64,000 bases of DNA from Peribacillus simplex (GCF_900156045.1 NZ_FTMX01000001.1:1116001-1180000), one strand, 5' to 3'; shown: positions 9,003-18,473, counted from the stretch's first letter. A program made the numbers and translations. Notes: generated from the sequence alone by a model not told the origin.

Positions 9003-9161
9003 ATGGTTTGGCTATTCATTTTATTGACAATCGTTACATATGGTTTTGTGATGAAACATGTATTGAATAATATTCAAAAATCGGCAAAGGCAGTAAAGCC
9101 TTATACCGAGTCACCAATGGAAAACCGGACTGCTTTTAACCCCGCCCCTACAACCAGGTAA
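9003..9161 (+). CDS. Small Fur-regulated membrane protein, 52 residues
   Basis: A 52-residue frame starting MVWLFILLTIVTYGF, a single membrane helix, followed by a basic segment (KHVLNNIQKSAKAVK) and a polar tail ending in FNPAPTTR. The ribosome site is AGAGGATG, about ten bases before the ATG. Two Fur boxes and a SigA-type promoter lie directly upstream and two terminators directly downstream, so it is an independent unit probably expressed under iron limitation. I do not recognise the family. It could insert in the membrane and partner an iron transporter, or act as a small regulatory peptide; neither can be decided from sequence. Confidence 0.7.
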   Translation: MVWLFILLTIVTYGFVMKHVLNNIQKSAKAVKPYTESPMENRTAFNPAPTTR

Positions 9162-9178
9162 ATATCCTGGTTTTTTTT
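9154..9178 (+). terminator. First terminator after the Fur-regulated gene
   Basis: CCAGG/CCTGG hairpin overlapping the stop codon, followed by eight T residues. Confidence 0.8.
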
Positions 9179-9203
9179 GCATTCAAAATCAATCGGCATG
9201 AAT

Positions 9204-9227
9204 CCACCAATCGGTGGTTTTTTTTTT
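9204..9227 (+). terminator. Second terminator after the Fur-regulated gene
   Basis: CCACC/GGTGG hairpin with a four-base loop followed by ten T residues, 25 bases after the first terminator. The tandem arrangement insulates dynA. Confidence 0.8.
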
Positions 9228-9342
9228 GAACATGGCCAGCGATGAATCATATAGTAAAAATAAAGCTGATGGTATGAATAACAATCGAAATCGTTTACAA
9301 TAAGAATATCAAAAAAGACGATAGATTAAGGGGTATGGATTC

Positions 9343-12300
9343 ATGATTCAAGAAACATTAAAGCAACAGTCCAAATTGGGGATTTTGACTGCCATGTATG
9401 AGAAATTTCAATCGGCAGGTGATACAGGAAATGCCGATAAACTAAAACAGTTAATCATGAAAGTGAATAATGAAGAGTTCATCATTGCTTTTTGCGGGCA
9501 TTTTTCAGCAGGGAAATCTAGTATGATCAACTTTTTCCTCGGTGATCAAGTATTGCCTTCAAGCCCGATTCCAACAAGTGCAAATACGGTAAAAGTCCAA
9601 AAAGGGGAAGACTATGCCAAAGTCTTTTACCATCATCAGCCACCAGTCTTATTTCCTGCACCTTATGATTTTAAAGAGGTCAAGAAATTTGCCAAGGATG
9701 GAGATTCAGTATCGGCAATAACGATAAGTTCCAATGATTTTTCACTGCCGGATTCATGCGCGATCATGGATACGCCGGGAATAGATTCGACAGACGATGC
9801 ACATAGGGTTTCTACGGAATCTGCCTTGCATCTAGCTGATGTCGTCTTCTATGTCATGGACTACAATCACGTCCAATCGGAAGTGAACTTCCTATTCACG
9901 AAAGAATTGCTAGAGGCTGAAAAACCGACATACTTAATTATCAATATGATCGATAAGCATGATGAGAACGAGCTTAGCTTTCAAGACTTCAAGCTTTCCG
10001 TTTCTGAGGCATTTGCGAACTGGAATGTATATCCTGATGGAATTTTTTATACATCCGTAAGAGACTTGAACAATCCCGAAAATGAAATAGAAGTGGTCAA
10101 GCAATTCATATCTGAAATTGCGGGCAGAGGTCTAAATGATGGGAAAGATGCCATCATGCAATCGGCTAATGCCCTGGTCGAAAGGCATCTTAACTGGCTG
10201 AAAGAGCAGTATGAAGAGGAACATGCCGATGATTTTGAAGTATTATCAGAACTTCCATATGAAGAGCGAATACACCTGACGAATCAGGTGGACAGCCTAG
10301 TGAAAGAAAAAAAATCATTAACTGGACGTATAGAGGAAATAAAGGTCCAATATGCTGATGCATTAGAAACCATTTTGAAAGGTGCATACATCATGCCCGC
10401 GGCAACACGGGACCTAGGTAAATCTTTCTTGGAATCGGCTCAGCCGGACTTTAAAGTGGGTCTATTATTTGCCAAGAAAAAAACGGATGCCGAACGTGAG
10501 GCACGTATCAATGCGTTCTTGACCGATTTACAAGAAAAGGTGAAGACCCAGCTTGAATGGCATCTTAAAGAACTGGCCGTTAAAACGCTTAATCAAGCGG
10601 AGATCCATGATTCAACACTTGAAAGTAAGGCTCAGGCACTTCAAATCGAGGTAACGGAATCTTACATAAAAAACTCTTTGAAGCCTCAAGTCGATATTAC
10701 GGGTGAATACGTTTTAAACTATACGAATGATTTGGCATCAGCCATCAAAAAGAAAGCACGTGATGTATCAGAAGGGTATTTGAATACACTGGTTACCGTT
10801 ATGGAAGGGGTAGTGGAACAGCAGTCCATATCCATCGATAAGGAACTTGAAGGTTTTTCAGAATTTGCGGAAGCCCTTAAAGTTACTGCTGCGATGAACG
10901 CGGAAATCGAGTACCAAACGGAACGATTAGAGGCCATTGCCCATCAAACAGAATCATTAGTCGATGAGCGTGATATCGATATGCTTTTAAATCAATGGAA
11001 TGAAGAGGAAAAAAATATTACAGTCAAAATCATGAATACCGATAAGGGAAGTGATTCGAGGTCCGCCAACGAACAACTTGAAACGGATCATGATAAAGAA
11101 AACAAGGAAGCTGTACCTTCGGTGACTGTTTCTTCATCTGATGCTACTGATTTACGCGGAAAAGAAAAGCTGATGGAGACTGCATCGAGTTTACAACAGG
11201 CAGCTAAACTAATTCAACCTTTGAGAGGGTTTCAATCACTTTATAAGGAATTGAAAGAGAAAGCGAATCGCTTGGAACAGCAGACGTTCACGGTTGCGCT
11301 TTTCGGTGCATTCAGTGCGGGTAAATCTTCCTTTGCCAATGCGTTGATGGGAGAAAGCGTCCTTCCTGTTTCACCAAATCCAACAACTGCCGCAATCAAC
11401 AAAATCATGTCTTCAGACGCTGAGCATCCACATGGAACGGCAACCGTCAAATTGAAGACGGAAGCAATGCTGTTGGAAGATGTAAGCCTGGCCTTGGCGG
11501 CTTTTGATAAATCGGCAAAGACTCTAGATGAAGCACTTCTACTGGCAGGACAAATCATTGCGAAGGCGGGGGAAGTTGATAAGGGGAAAACGCATTTATC
11601 CTTTCTTAGGGCTTTCCATCAAGGGCTGCCCGAGTACCAAAATGATTTAGGTAATGTGGTTACGGTAGATCTTGAAGGATTTAAACGGTTTGCTGCAGAA
11701 GAGTCCAAGTCGTGTCTTGTTGATCTGATTGAATTGCGTTATGACTGTGAAATGACAAGGCAGGGGATGGTCCTTGTTGACACACCTGGGGCCGATTCAA
11801 TAAATGCACGACATACAGGAGCAGCTTTCGAATATATTAAGAATTCGGACGCCATCCTATTCGTGACCTATTATAATCACCCATTTTCACGGGCAGACAG
11901 GGAGTTCTTGATTCAACTTGGACGTGTGAAAGATTCTTTCGCCATGGATAAGATGTTTTTCATCGTCAATGCCGTCGATTTGGCACAAACCACTGACGAA
12001 TTGGACGAAGTGATGGACTATGTCACAGATCAATTGAATGGATTCGGAATCCGTTTTCCAAAACTGTTCCCGCTTACGAGTAAGGGGGCATTGATGGAAA
12101 ATCAAACGCCTGGTTCGTTTAAGCATTCGTTCCTTCCTAATAGCGGAATCTCGAAATTCCAAGGTCAATTCGATTCGTTCATAGAAAACGATTTAACGGG
12201 ACTTGCAATTGAATCGGCTCAAGCGGCTGTAAAAAGAACGGAAGAACTGCTACGAGATGTAATTACAGCTTCCAGGCAGGATGAGAAAGCGAAACGAAAT

Positions 12301-13056
12301 GCCCTGGAGACCCTTTCTCATGAGGCACAGTCCATTTCGGAACTTCTCTCAGTCATTAAAGGGGATGCCGAAAAGCAACGTTTGAAAAAAGAGATAGACG
12401 AATTGACTTTTTATAGTAAACAACGGGTCTTCTTCCGGTTTAATGATTTCTTCAAAGAATCGTTCAATCCCGCTGTTTTAAAAGATGATGGAGGCGATCT
12501 GAAGATTGTCCTCAAGCAATCCATGAAGAATTTATTGGAGGCTCTAGGCTTTGACCTTGCCCAGGAAATGCGGGCAACGGCTTTAAGGACGGAAATGTTC
12601 GTAAATAAATTACTGAATGAGAAACAAAGCAGTTTGCTTTTGCAGATGCAAAAAATAAGAAGGAACCTTTCATTACAGCCTTATGAACCTAATGAGCGGG
12701 AGTCTCTTGAATTTACAGGAGCTTTTGCCCAATTAGATACGGGGGAATTCAAAAAGGAATTGGCATTATTTAAGAATCCAAAATCTTTCTTTGAAAAGAA
12801 TGAAAAAGCTAAAATGAGCGAAGGGCTTCAGAAGCGTTTGGATGATCCTGCCCTTGTATATGTAAAAGAACAGGGTGGACGGATTTTCGAAATGTATAAT
12901 GAAGTCCTCGATCAAGAGTTACTTGCCATTCAAAAAGAGTTTAAGACGGAAATATCGGATATCTTTGCAGGTTTACGTGCAGCATTAGAGGAAACGGTCG
13001 ATTTACCGTATTATGAAAATGCCGTAGCGGAATTGGCTAAAATGCATTCGAAATAG
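9343..13056 (+). CDS. dynA: Double dynamin-like GTPase DynA (YpbR)
   Basis: A 1237-residue bacterial dynamin containing two dynamin modules fused head to tail, as in B. subtilis DynA (about 1190). The first P-loop is GHFSAGKSS (52-60) with switch motif DTPGIDS. The second is GAFSAGKSS (about 655-663) with DTPGADS. Long alpha-helical, charged stalk and neck regions follow each GTPase. The protein tethers and fuses membranes and helps cells withstand membrane stress and phage. The ribosome site AAGGGG precedes ATG 9343. A nucleotidyltransferase gene follows 16 bases later and may be co-transcribed. Confidence 0.95.
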   Translation: MIQETLKQQSKLGILTAMYEKFQSAGDTGNADKLKQLIMKVNNEEFIIAFCGHFSAGKSSMINFFLGDQVLPSSPIPTSANTVKVQKGEDYAKVFYHHQPPVLFPAPYDFKEVKKFAKDGDSVSAITISSNDFSLPDSCAIMDTPGIDSTDDAHRVSTESALHLADVVFYVMDYNHVQSEVNFLFTKELLEAEKPTYLIINMIDKHDENELSFQDFKLSVSEAFANWNVYPDGIFYTSVRDLNNPENEIEVVKQFISEIAGRGLNDGKDAIMQSANALVERHLNWLKEQYEEEHADDFEVLSELPYEERIHLTNQVDSLVKEKKSLTGRIEEIKVQYADALETILKGAYIMPAATRDLGKSFLESAQPDFKVGLLFAKKKTDAEREARINAFLTDLQEKVKTQLEWHLKELAVKTLNQAEIHDSTLESKAQALQIEVTESYIKNSLKPQVDITGEYVLNYTNDLASAIKKKARDVSEGYLNTLVTVMEGVVEQQSISIDKELEGFSEFAEALKVTAAMNAEIEYQTERLEAIAHQTESLVDERDIDMLLNQWNEEEKNITVKIMNTDKGSDSRSANEQLETDHDKENKEAVPSVTVSSSDATDLRGKEKLMETASSLQQAAKLIQPLRGFQSLYKELKEKANRLEQQTFTVALFGAFSAGKSSFANALMGESVLPVSPNPTTAAINKIMSSDAEHPHGTATVKLKTEAMLLEDVSLALAAFDKSAKTLDEALLLAGQIIAKAGEVDKGKTHLSFLRAFHQGLPEYQNDLGNVVTVDLEGFKRFAAEESKSCLVDLIELRYDCEMTRQGMVLVDTPGADSINARHTGAAFEYIKNSDAILFVTYYNHPFSRADREFLIQLGRVKDSFAMDKMFFIVNAVDLAQTTDELDEVMDYVTDQLNGFGIRFPKLFPLTSKGALMENQTPGSFKHSFLPNSGISKFQGQFDSFIENDLTGLAIESAQAAVKRTEELLRDVITASRQDEKAKRNALETLSHEAQSISELLSVIKGDAEKQRLKKEIDELTFYSKQRVFFRFNDFFKESFNPAVLKDDGGDLKIVLKQSMKNLLEALGFDLAQEMRATALRTEMFVNKLLNEKQSSLLLQMQKIRRNLSLQPYEPNERESLEFTGAFAQLDTGEFKKELALFKNPKSFFEKNEKAKMSEGLQKRLDDPALVYVKEQGGRIFEMYNEVLDQELLAIQKEFKTEISDIFAGLRAALEETVDLPYYENAVAELAKMHSK

Positions 13057-13072
13057 AAACGAGGTCTCGTTC

Positions 13073-13834
13073 ATGAAAGAAAACCTTATTTCACGATTGA
13101 GATACCTGGAAAAGAAAGAGGATATGACCATTTTGATGGCTGCTGTTACTGGCAGCCATTCTTTTGGTTTATCATCAGGCCAATCAGATTACGATGTTCG
13201 GTTTATATATGTCCATAATGATAAGCGGTCATACCTTAGCTTGAGTCAGCCAGTTGAAGTCATTCAAATGAAAGAAGATCTATTTGACATGGAAGGCTGG
13301 GATTTATTTAAATCTTCACGTCTTATCTTAAAGAGTAATCCTGCACTATTTGAATTATTTCAGTCGCGAATCAAGTTGATTACGCATCCGGATTATTATA
13401 GGAAGGTGAAGGGCTTGATAGCTGAATGCTATTCCAAAAAGGCACTGGGCCACCATTACTATCGGATGATGCGTGACAATCTTCAACAATTGACAAAAAC
13501 AAGGGCGTCTGAAAGAAAAGAATTAAAAACATGGGTACAAGTATACCGTTCGTATTTAATCCTAGAATATATAATCCAACGGGGTTCGCTGCCCCCTTTA
13601 TCGGTATGGGAATTACTTGATTTGGTTTCTATTGATCAAGAATTGAAAACCACGATTACCCGGACATTTAAAGCAAAACAAATGGAGGAATATATAAGCA
13701 ACAATGAAAGTGAAAAGAATTTTTTAATAATGGAAGGGAAATCACTTTCCTTAAAGAATGAGATAACTAGGCTACATCAAGGAAAGAAGATGGAAACGGA
13801 GCTTAATGAATTAATTTGGACCATTTTGAAGTAG
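13073..13834 (+). CDS. Nucleotidyltransferase-superfamily protein (YcgL-like)
   Basis: A 253-residue protein of the polymerase-beta-type nucleotidyltransferase superfamily. The active-site motif GSHSFGLSSGQSDYDVRF (about 26-43) supplies the GS and the two metal-binding aspartates of SDYDVR. The rest is helical and resembles B. subtilis YcgL, whose substrate is unknown to me. It could nucleotidylate a small molecule, RNA or protein. It starts 16 bases after dynA and ends 12 bases before the sulfurtransferase gene, so the three may be one transcript. Confidence 0.75.
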   Translation: MKENLISRLRYLEKKEDMTILMAAVTGSHSFGLSSGQSDYDVRFIYVHNDKRSYLSLSQPVEVIQMKEDLFDMEGWDLFKSSRLILKSNPALFELFQSRIKLITHPDYYRKVKGLIAECYSKKALGHHYYRMMRDNLQQLTKTRASERKELKTWVQVYRSYLILEYIIQRGSLPPLSVWELLDLVSIDQELKTTITRTFKAKQMEEYISNNESEKNFLIMEGKSLSLKNEITRLHQGKKMETELNELIWTILK

Positions 13835-13846
13835 GGGGTTTTTCGA

Positions 13847-14674
13847 ATGAGTTTTATAATTGAAAAAGAAGAGCTGTTGCCGATGTTGAATTCTCAATAT
13901 ATCAGAATTTGTGACTGCCGCTTTCAGCTAGGGTCTCCTGATGCGGGGTATAATGAATACAAAAAAGACCATATTTCCGGCGCTGTTTATTTCGATCTTG
14001 AAAAGGACTTATCGGGGCAGGTTCAAGAACATGGCGGAAGACATCCTCTTCCTGACCTGGAAACCTTTAAAGATAAACTGGAATCAAATGGTATCACCAA
14101 TGATACGGTACTTATTGCTTATGATGGCGGGGAAGGTTCCTTTGCTTCCAGGTTTGTCTGGCTGCTCAGCTACCTTGGGCATCAGAAAGTATTTGTTCTT
14201 AACGGGGGCTTTCGCGCCTGGAGGGATGAGGGCTATCCAATTGACTCGAATCCAACGAAATATGTGCCAGCAGAATATCATATCGATTTAAATGAGACCG
14301 TTTTTGCATCTTTTAAAACAGTGAAGGATTACACTATGAATAGGCCTGACGATATCGTATTAATGGATTCAAGGGAATCTAAGCGCTACGAGGGAATCGA
14401 GGAGCCGATTGATAAAAAAGCCGGACATATACCTGGTGCAGTAAATAAGGTGTGGACGAACGTTCTGGAAAATGGCTATTTTAAAAAGAAGGAAGATCTT
14501 CAGTCGAATTTTACAGGCATCGGTAAAGATAAGAAAATCATTGTGTACTGCGGTTCAGGTGTAACTGCATCACCCAATTATATCGCCCTGAAAGAAGCGG
14601 GCTTTAAAGATGTGAAGATTTATATTGGCAGTTTCAGTGACTGGATCTCGTATGATGATAATCCAATTGAATAA
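13847..14674 (+). CDS. 3-mercaptopyruvate/thiosulfate sulfurtransferase (two rhodanese domains)
   Basis: A 275-residue cytoplasmic tandem-rhodanese protein that transfers sulfur from 3-mercaptopyruvate or thiosulfate to an acceptor such as cyanide or a thiol. The catalytic loop is YCGSGVTA with Cys235 in the second domain; CGSGVT-type loops are typical of mercaptopyruvate sulfurtransferases. The first domain (about 1-135) lacks the cysteine, as expected, and has YDGGEGSFA instead. It follows the nucleotidyltransferase gene by 12 bases with an AGGGGG ribosome site. The preferred donor cannot be settled by eye. Confidence 0.88.
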   Translation: MSFIIEKEELLPMLNSQYIRICDCRFQLGSPDAGYNEYKKDHISGAVYFDLEKDLSGQVQEHGGRHPLPDLETFKDKLESNGITNDTVLIAYDGGEGSFASRFVWLLSYLGHQKVFVLNGGFRAWRDEGYPIDSNPTKYVPAEYHIDLNETVFASFKTVKDYTMNRPDDIVLMDSRESKRYEGIEEPIDKKAGHIPGAVNKVWTNVLENGYFKKKEDLQSNFTGIGKDKKIIVYCGSGVTASPNYIALKEAGFKDVKIYIGSFSDWISYDDNPIE

Positions 14675-14753
14675 TATTTTTTCCAATTAAACGATCCTTA
14701 AAAAAGGGGACAGTTATGTTAAAATGGAAGTACATCATGATAGAGGTGATAAT

Positions 14754-15635
14754 GTGTTAATGAAAGAAAACGAGCAGCATCCTTCCTTTTTGCTTGTCGA
14801 TGGGATGGCGCTTTTATTTAGGGCTTTTTATGCAACGGCAGTTACAGGTCAATTCATGATTAACTCAAAAGGCATCCCGACTAATGCCGTTCAAGGTTTT
14901 TTGAAGCATATGCTGACGGCGGTGAATCACTTTTCACCTAGTCATGTAGCGGTGTGTTGGGATATGGGCAGCAAGACTTTCAGAAATGAATTATTTGATG
15001 GATATAAGGCTAATCGATCAGAAGCTCCAGTCGAAATGATCCCTCAATTCGAACTAGCGAAACAAGCGGTTGAAGCATTTGATATCCCTAACATAGGGCT
15101 CTCTGGCTATGAGGCGGATGACTGTATCGGGACAATTGCCAAGGCATCAGCCCAACATAGCCGGGTGGGTATATTGACTGGCGATCAAGATATGCTTCAG
15201 CTAATAGATGAAAACATTTCTGTGCTATTGTTAAAAAAAGGATATGGTAACTATGAAGTTCATAATCCCGTTAGCTTTTTTGAATGGAAAGGGATCACAC
15301 CAAGGCAAATGATCGATTTAAAAGCTTTAATGGGTGATACAGCTGATAACTATCCCGGAGTTAAAGGAATTGGGGAGAAGACAGCGCTGAAATTATTGAT
15401 CCAGTATCAAAGTATCGAAGGGATTCTTGAAAATGTTGCTTCATTGACGAACGGGCAGCGGGCTAAAATTGAATCCGCCGTCGATATGCTTCATTTATCC
15501 AGAAAGCTAGCAGAAATAAAATGTGATGTACCAATTTCATGTTCTTTGGACGATGCTGTCTATCAGTATGATCGCGAGAAGGTCAAAAATCTGGCTAGGG
15601 ATCATGAATTCAGGACTTTACTGCGAATGATCTAA
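14754..15635 (+). CDS. ypcP: 5'-3' exonuclease (YpcP, PolI N-domain-like)
   Basis: A stand-alone flap/5'-3' exonuclease of about 293 residues, equivalent to the N-terminal domain of DNA polymerase I, able to remove RNA primers and 5' flaps. Metal-binding acidic motifs are visible: LLVDGMALLFRAF, then GYEADDCIGT, TGDQDMLQL and KALMGDTADNYPG with the helix-hairpin-helix GVKGIGEKTA. The frame is open from ATG 14724. AGAGGTGAT at 14742-14750 best serves GTG 14754, with ATG 14760 as an alternative. A terminator follows the stop. Confidence 0.92.
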   Translation: MLMKENEQHPSFLLVDGMALLFRAFYATAVTGQFMINSKGIPTNAVQGFLKHMLTAVNHFSPSHVAVCWDMGSKTFRNELFDGYKANRSEAPVEMIPQFELAKQAVEAFDIPNIGLSGYEADDCIGTIAKASAQHSRVGILTGDQDMLQLIDENISVLLLKKGYGNYEVHNPVSFFEWKGITPRQMIDLKALMGDTADNYPGVKGIGEKTALKLLIQYQSIEGILENVASLTNGQRAKIESAVDMLHLSRKLAEIKCDVPISCSLDDAVYQYDREKVKNLARDHEFRTLLRMI

Positions 15636-15644
15636 TACAATAAG

Positions 15645-15675
15645 CGGAGCTTCCAAAGTGGGAGCTCTTTTATTT
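15645..15675 (+). terminator. Terminator of ypcP
   Basis: GGAGCTTCCA pairs with TGGGAGCTC around a short loop, followed by TTTTATTT. Confidence 0.8.
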
Positions 15676-15744
15676 ATACGGTGATTTTTTTGTCGAAAAA
15701 TGGATAGTCAAAATCTTTGATATACGGTAAGATGAAATTAAGGC

Positions 15745-16038
15745 ATGAAGTATGGAGTGGATGCAGAAGTGGTGAAATCAACTGAAGAGTATGTTAGTTT
15801 TTTAGAGGGTAAGGGATTCACTTTTGGTAATGACGCTATTGGTTTTATTTATTTTGGTAAGCGCTACACGGATGCGAGTGATATTTTAGTCAATGCAGCA
15901 ATAGAATTGACATTGAAGGTACAAAAGAACTTTGATGGCAGCTTTTATATCTCCTTTTTGGAAAACTTAAAACAAAATGGCATTGAAACGCGTAGTGCAG
16001 CGGTATCTTTTGCAAAAGAACAGGGGCTGCTTAAATAA
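15745..16038 (+). CDS. Uncharacterised small protein, 97 residues
   Basis: A 97-residue soluble protein I do not recognise. It reads as a compact alternating helix/strand sequence with FIYFGKRYTDASDILVN in the middle and a C-terminal helix ending AVSFAKEQGLLK; there are no cysteines, signal or membrane segment. The ribosome site before ATG 15745 is weak (TTAAGG); GTG 15769 is a possible later start. A bidirectional terminator follows immediately. Its position between ypcP and a transporter gives no functional clue. Confidence 0.6.
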   Translation: MKYGVDAEVVKSTEEYVSFLEGKGFTFGNDAIGFIYFGKRYTDASDILVNAAIELTLKVQKNFDGSFYISFLENLKQNGIETRSAAVSFAKEQGLLK

Positions 16039-16077
16039 AAATCGGACTTCGTAACTGGAAGTCCGATTTATTTTATT
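16039..16077. terminator. Bidirectional terminator
   Basis: AAATCGGACTTC pairs with GAAGTCCGATTT, with A residues before and T residues after the stem. It serves the convergent 97-residue gene and the DMT-type transporter gene. Confidence 0.85.
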
Positions 16078-16084
16078 GGCCTTT

Positions 16085-16993
16085 TCAAGAAAACTCCTGT
16101 GTCACGGGTTTCTTTTTCTTAACAGGCAGTTCAGCGAAAATCATCCCCAAGAATATGAATGCGCAGCCGATAATGGAGGCGGTAGTCAATTTTTCCCCTA
16201 TCAATATGTATGAGGATAACGCGGCAAAAACCGGTTCCATTGAAAAGATCAGCGCCACTCTTGTAGGTGTCGTATAGGCTTGGAAGAAGGTTTGTGCAAA
16301 AAAGGCGAACGCAGTGGCAAGGGCAGCCGTAACCAATAAAGCAGTCCATACGTCCTTCTGTAACATGACCTCTGAGCTGAAGATGACGGAATGATTCTCT
16401 TTGAAAATGAAGGCTGACACAAATGATAATAAAGAAACGGTGGAAACCTGAATCAGCGTCAACGGTAAAGCGGGTAAGGTCTTGGCATATCTAGCGGTTG
16501 TAATGATCTGCATGGCAAAACTGATTGCACATAAAAATACCAGTAAATCACCGATATTCAAATTGGAGCGGTCAGCGAAAGTCATTAAATAAAGCCCGAT
16601 GGTTGCGGCTGCGACACCTATTATTGTATTGCGGGAAAGCCTATGTTTTAAAAGCAGCAGGGAAAACACGGGTACCATGACGACACTTAATCCTGTTATA
16701 AAGCCTGTCTTCGCAGGGGTTGTATAATTCAATCCGATCGTTTGAAGCCCATACCCCAGAAAAAGCCAAACCCCAATATGAAATCCAGCTATAAAAAGAC
16801 CCTTGTTCCAAGTTTTCCCCTTTTTGTGTAAAGTCGATATATAAGGGATGAGCAAGAAAACGAACGCCATGAAGAAACGGACCGCATTAAACGTGAAGGG
16901 GTCTAGAAAAGATAGCGCATTTTGGACCATGACAAAAGTGACGCCCCAAATGAATACAACGAATAGTAATGAAAAATCAGCTGTCTTGTTCAT
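16085..16993 (-). CDS. EamA/DMT-superfamily transporter
   Basis: A 302-residue membrane protein with about ten hydrophobic helices arranged as two EamA repeats, each with the GxTFxxxxxA-type start (WGVTFVMVQNALSFLDP in the first). Drug/metabolite transporters of this type export amino acids or other metabolites; the substrate is not predictable. The C terminus is a lysine-rich cytoplasmic tail. Its start codon overlaps the end of the RNase H-like gene by 17 bases, so the two genes probably form an operon on the minus strand. Confidence 0.85.
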   Translation of the reverse strand: MNKTADFSLLFVVFIWGVTFVMVQNALSFLDPFTFNAVRFFMAFVFLLIPYISTLHKKGKTWNKGLFIAGFHIGVWLFLGYGLQTIGLNYTTPAKTGFITGLSVVMVPVFSLLLLKHRLSRNTIIGVAAATIGLYLMTFADRSNLNIGDLLVFLCAISFAMQIITTARYAKTLPALPLTLIQVSTVSLLSFVSAFIFKENHSVIFSSEVMLQKDVWTALLVTAALATAFAFFAQTFFQAYTTPTRVALIFSMEPVFAALSSYILIGEKLTTASIIGCAFIFLGMIFAELPVKKKKPVTQEFS

Positions 16994-17390
16994 GAATTTC
17001 CTCAGACTTATTCATTCGAATGGCCCGTCTCGCCAACTCATCCGCGGACTTGTTTTCGAGATTTGGAATCCATTTCATGAAAAATAATTCAAGCTCATCG
17101 GAAAGCTTTAGCGCCCGTTCCAACAAAATGGCATACTTATTCTTTGCAAATCTTTTTTCAATGGCCTGGTTGATGGCTTGTGAGTCAGTACGAAAAGAAA
17201 CGGTTTGATACTTATTGGCTACACAAATTTCCAATGCTTTGATTAAAGCATGGTACTCCGCTTCATGGTTTTCCATATTTCCAAGCGGAAAGGCATGCCG
17301 TTCGACTACACCATTATTATTTATGAAAACACCTGCGCCGCTCGGCCCTGGATTGCCTGCACTGGCACCATCAATATACACTTCGATCAA
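16977..17390 (-). CDS. ypdQ: RNase HI-family protein (YpdQ-like)
   Basis: A 137-residue RNase H fold. The four acidic active-site positions are all present: D in IDGASAGNPGPSG, E in ENHEAEYHA, D in FRTDSQAI and D in KSADELARRA. An enzyme cutting RNA in RNA-DNA hybrids is therefore possible, although I recall that Bacillus YpdQ lacks clear activity. The open frame extends far upstream, but homologues begin at EVYIDGAS. GAGGAGG at 17399-17405 fits a TTG start at 17390. It overlaps the downstream transporter gene. Confidence 0.8.
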   Translation of the reverse strand: MIEVYIDGASAGNPGPSGAGVFINNNGVVERHAFPLGNMENHEAEYHALIKALEICVANKYQTVSFRTDSQAINQAIEKRFAKNKYAILLERALKLSDELELFFMKWIPNLENKSADELARRAIRMNKSEEIHEQDS

Positions 17391-17610
17391 GATGTGCTCC
17401 TCCTCGAGTTTAACTGTCAATATGCTATGATAAAAAAACGTTTCATATAAAATAAGATTGAAACATGAGAATTTCAGACTGATATGGGAACTATAATTAA
17501 AAAAGCGATACAAATGCTTACAATATATTATAAAGGGTAAGACGAAAAAAAGGTATGAAAATTGTAAGCTGTTCTGCAAGAATGGTGAATGGATAAGGAG
17601 CTGGAAATCT

Positions 17611-18282
17611 TTGAAGGTAATCATGCAATGGACATATCATGCTTCAAAAAAACCATCTGCCGACTTCGTTTCGGATTGGCTTGATGCAGGGACTGCGCTG
17701 GTCATTACGGAAGATCTTGAAAAGGCAGGAAGGCTGAAAGAAGTGGAGTTCAAGGATGAATTCGATACAACCTGGACCAAGAAGGAGCTAAAGAAACTCC
17801 TGACGGAAGTTGAGGAAGAACCGCAGGATGTGACTGTCTTTTTTGATGGCGGTTTTCAAAAAGATGAAAAGGTGGCAGGAATCGGTGTTGCCATTTATTT
17901 TCGTCAAGGTAAGAAGTTCTGGCGGTTACGCACCAATTTGAAATTGGAGCAATTCGAATCCAATAATGAAGCGGAATATGCGGCCTTTCATGAAGCGGTC
18001 AGGCAGATGGACGAACTTGGAATCCACCATCAAAGCTGTGTCTTTAAAGGGGATTCTCTCGTTGTCTTAAATCAACTTTCCGGTGAATGGCCCTGTATGG
18101 AAGAAAACTTAAATAAATGGCTTGACCGCATTGAAGCCAAACTGGATAAATTAAAGATCATTCCGGTCTGCAAGCCAATTTCTCGAAAGGAAAATCAGGA
18201 AGCCGATCGCCTGGCAACACTTGCACTGCAGGGAAAAGCCATTTTCAGCAAAATGGAAATTGCTGAGTCAAAGGAGCCATAA
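17611..18282 (+). CDS. ypeP: RNase H-like protein with N-terminal domain (YpeP-like)
   Basis: A 223-residue protein with an N-terminal region of about 75 residues (reverse-gyrase/RNase-binding-like, ending LTEVEEEPQ) and a C-terminal RNase H fold. Acidic positions are D in FFDGGFQ, E in NNEAEYAAFHEA, D in KGDSLVV and D in EADRLA, so the catalytic set looks complete. The start is TTG 17611 behind AAGGAG at 17595-17600; ATG 17623 is an alternative. It is divergent from ypdQ and followed 5 bases later by ypeQ, matching B. subtilis gene order. Confidence 0.82.
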   Translation: MKVIMQWTYHASKKPSADFVSDWLDAGTALVITEDLEKAGRLKEVEFKDEFDTTWTKKELKKLLTEVEEEPQDVTVFFDGGFQKDEKVAGIGVAIYFRQGKKFWRLRTNLKLEQFESNNEAEYAAFHEAVRQMDELGIHHQSCVFKGDSLVVLNQLSGEWPCMEENLNKWLDRIEAKLDKLKIIPVCKPISRKENQEADRLATLALQGKAIFSKMEIAESKEP

Positions 18283-18287
18283 CAACA

Positions 18288-18473
18288 ATGAACAGGAAAA
18301 AAATATATGAAGAAGTGGAAGACGTTCTCGCTTCATTTTGTCAAGATTGTTTTTTAAGAAAGCATTTTCGAAAAGAGAAGGGGCGTACTTATGCCCATCA
18401 GTTCTGTATTTCGGAATGTACGGTTGGTGAAAAATTAAAACAGCTGGGCAATGAACTTAGTAACCGATCTTAA
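18288..18473 (+). CDS. ypeQ: Small zinc-finger protein (YpeQ-like)
   Basis: A 61-residue protein with CQDCFLRKHFRKEKGRTYAH, then CISEC. Two cysteine pairs and histidines make a plausible zinc-binding site of the small Bacillus zinc-finger family. It follows ypeP by 5 bases and should be co-transcribed with it. The role is unknown. Confidence 0.78.
   Translation: MNRKKIYEEVEDVLASFCQDCFLRKHFRKEKGRTYAHQFCISECTVGEKLKQLGNELSNRS

Noticed and set aside
9286-9299. CGAAATCGTTTACA as a cre site before dynA
   Set aside because: One mismatch to the consensus, and there is no reason for carbon control of dynA; likely chance in AT-rich sequence.
17391-17624. Long N-terminal extension of the RNase H-like gene
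   Set aside because: The extra residues are low-complexity and hydrophobic, unlike the family, and overlap the promoter region of ypeP; GAGGAGG supports TTG 17390.
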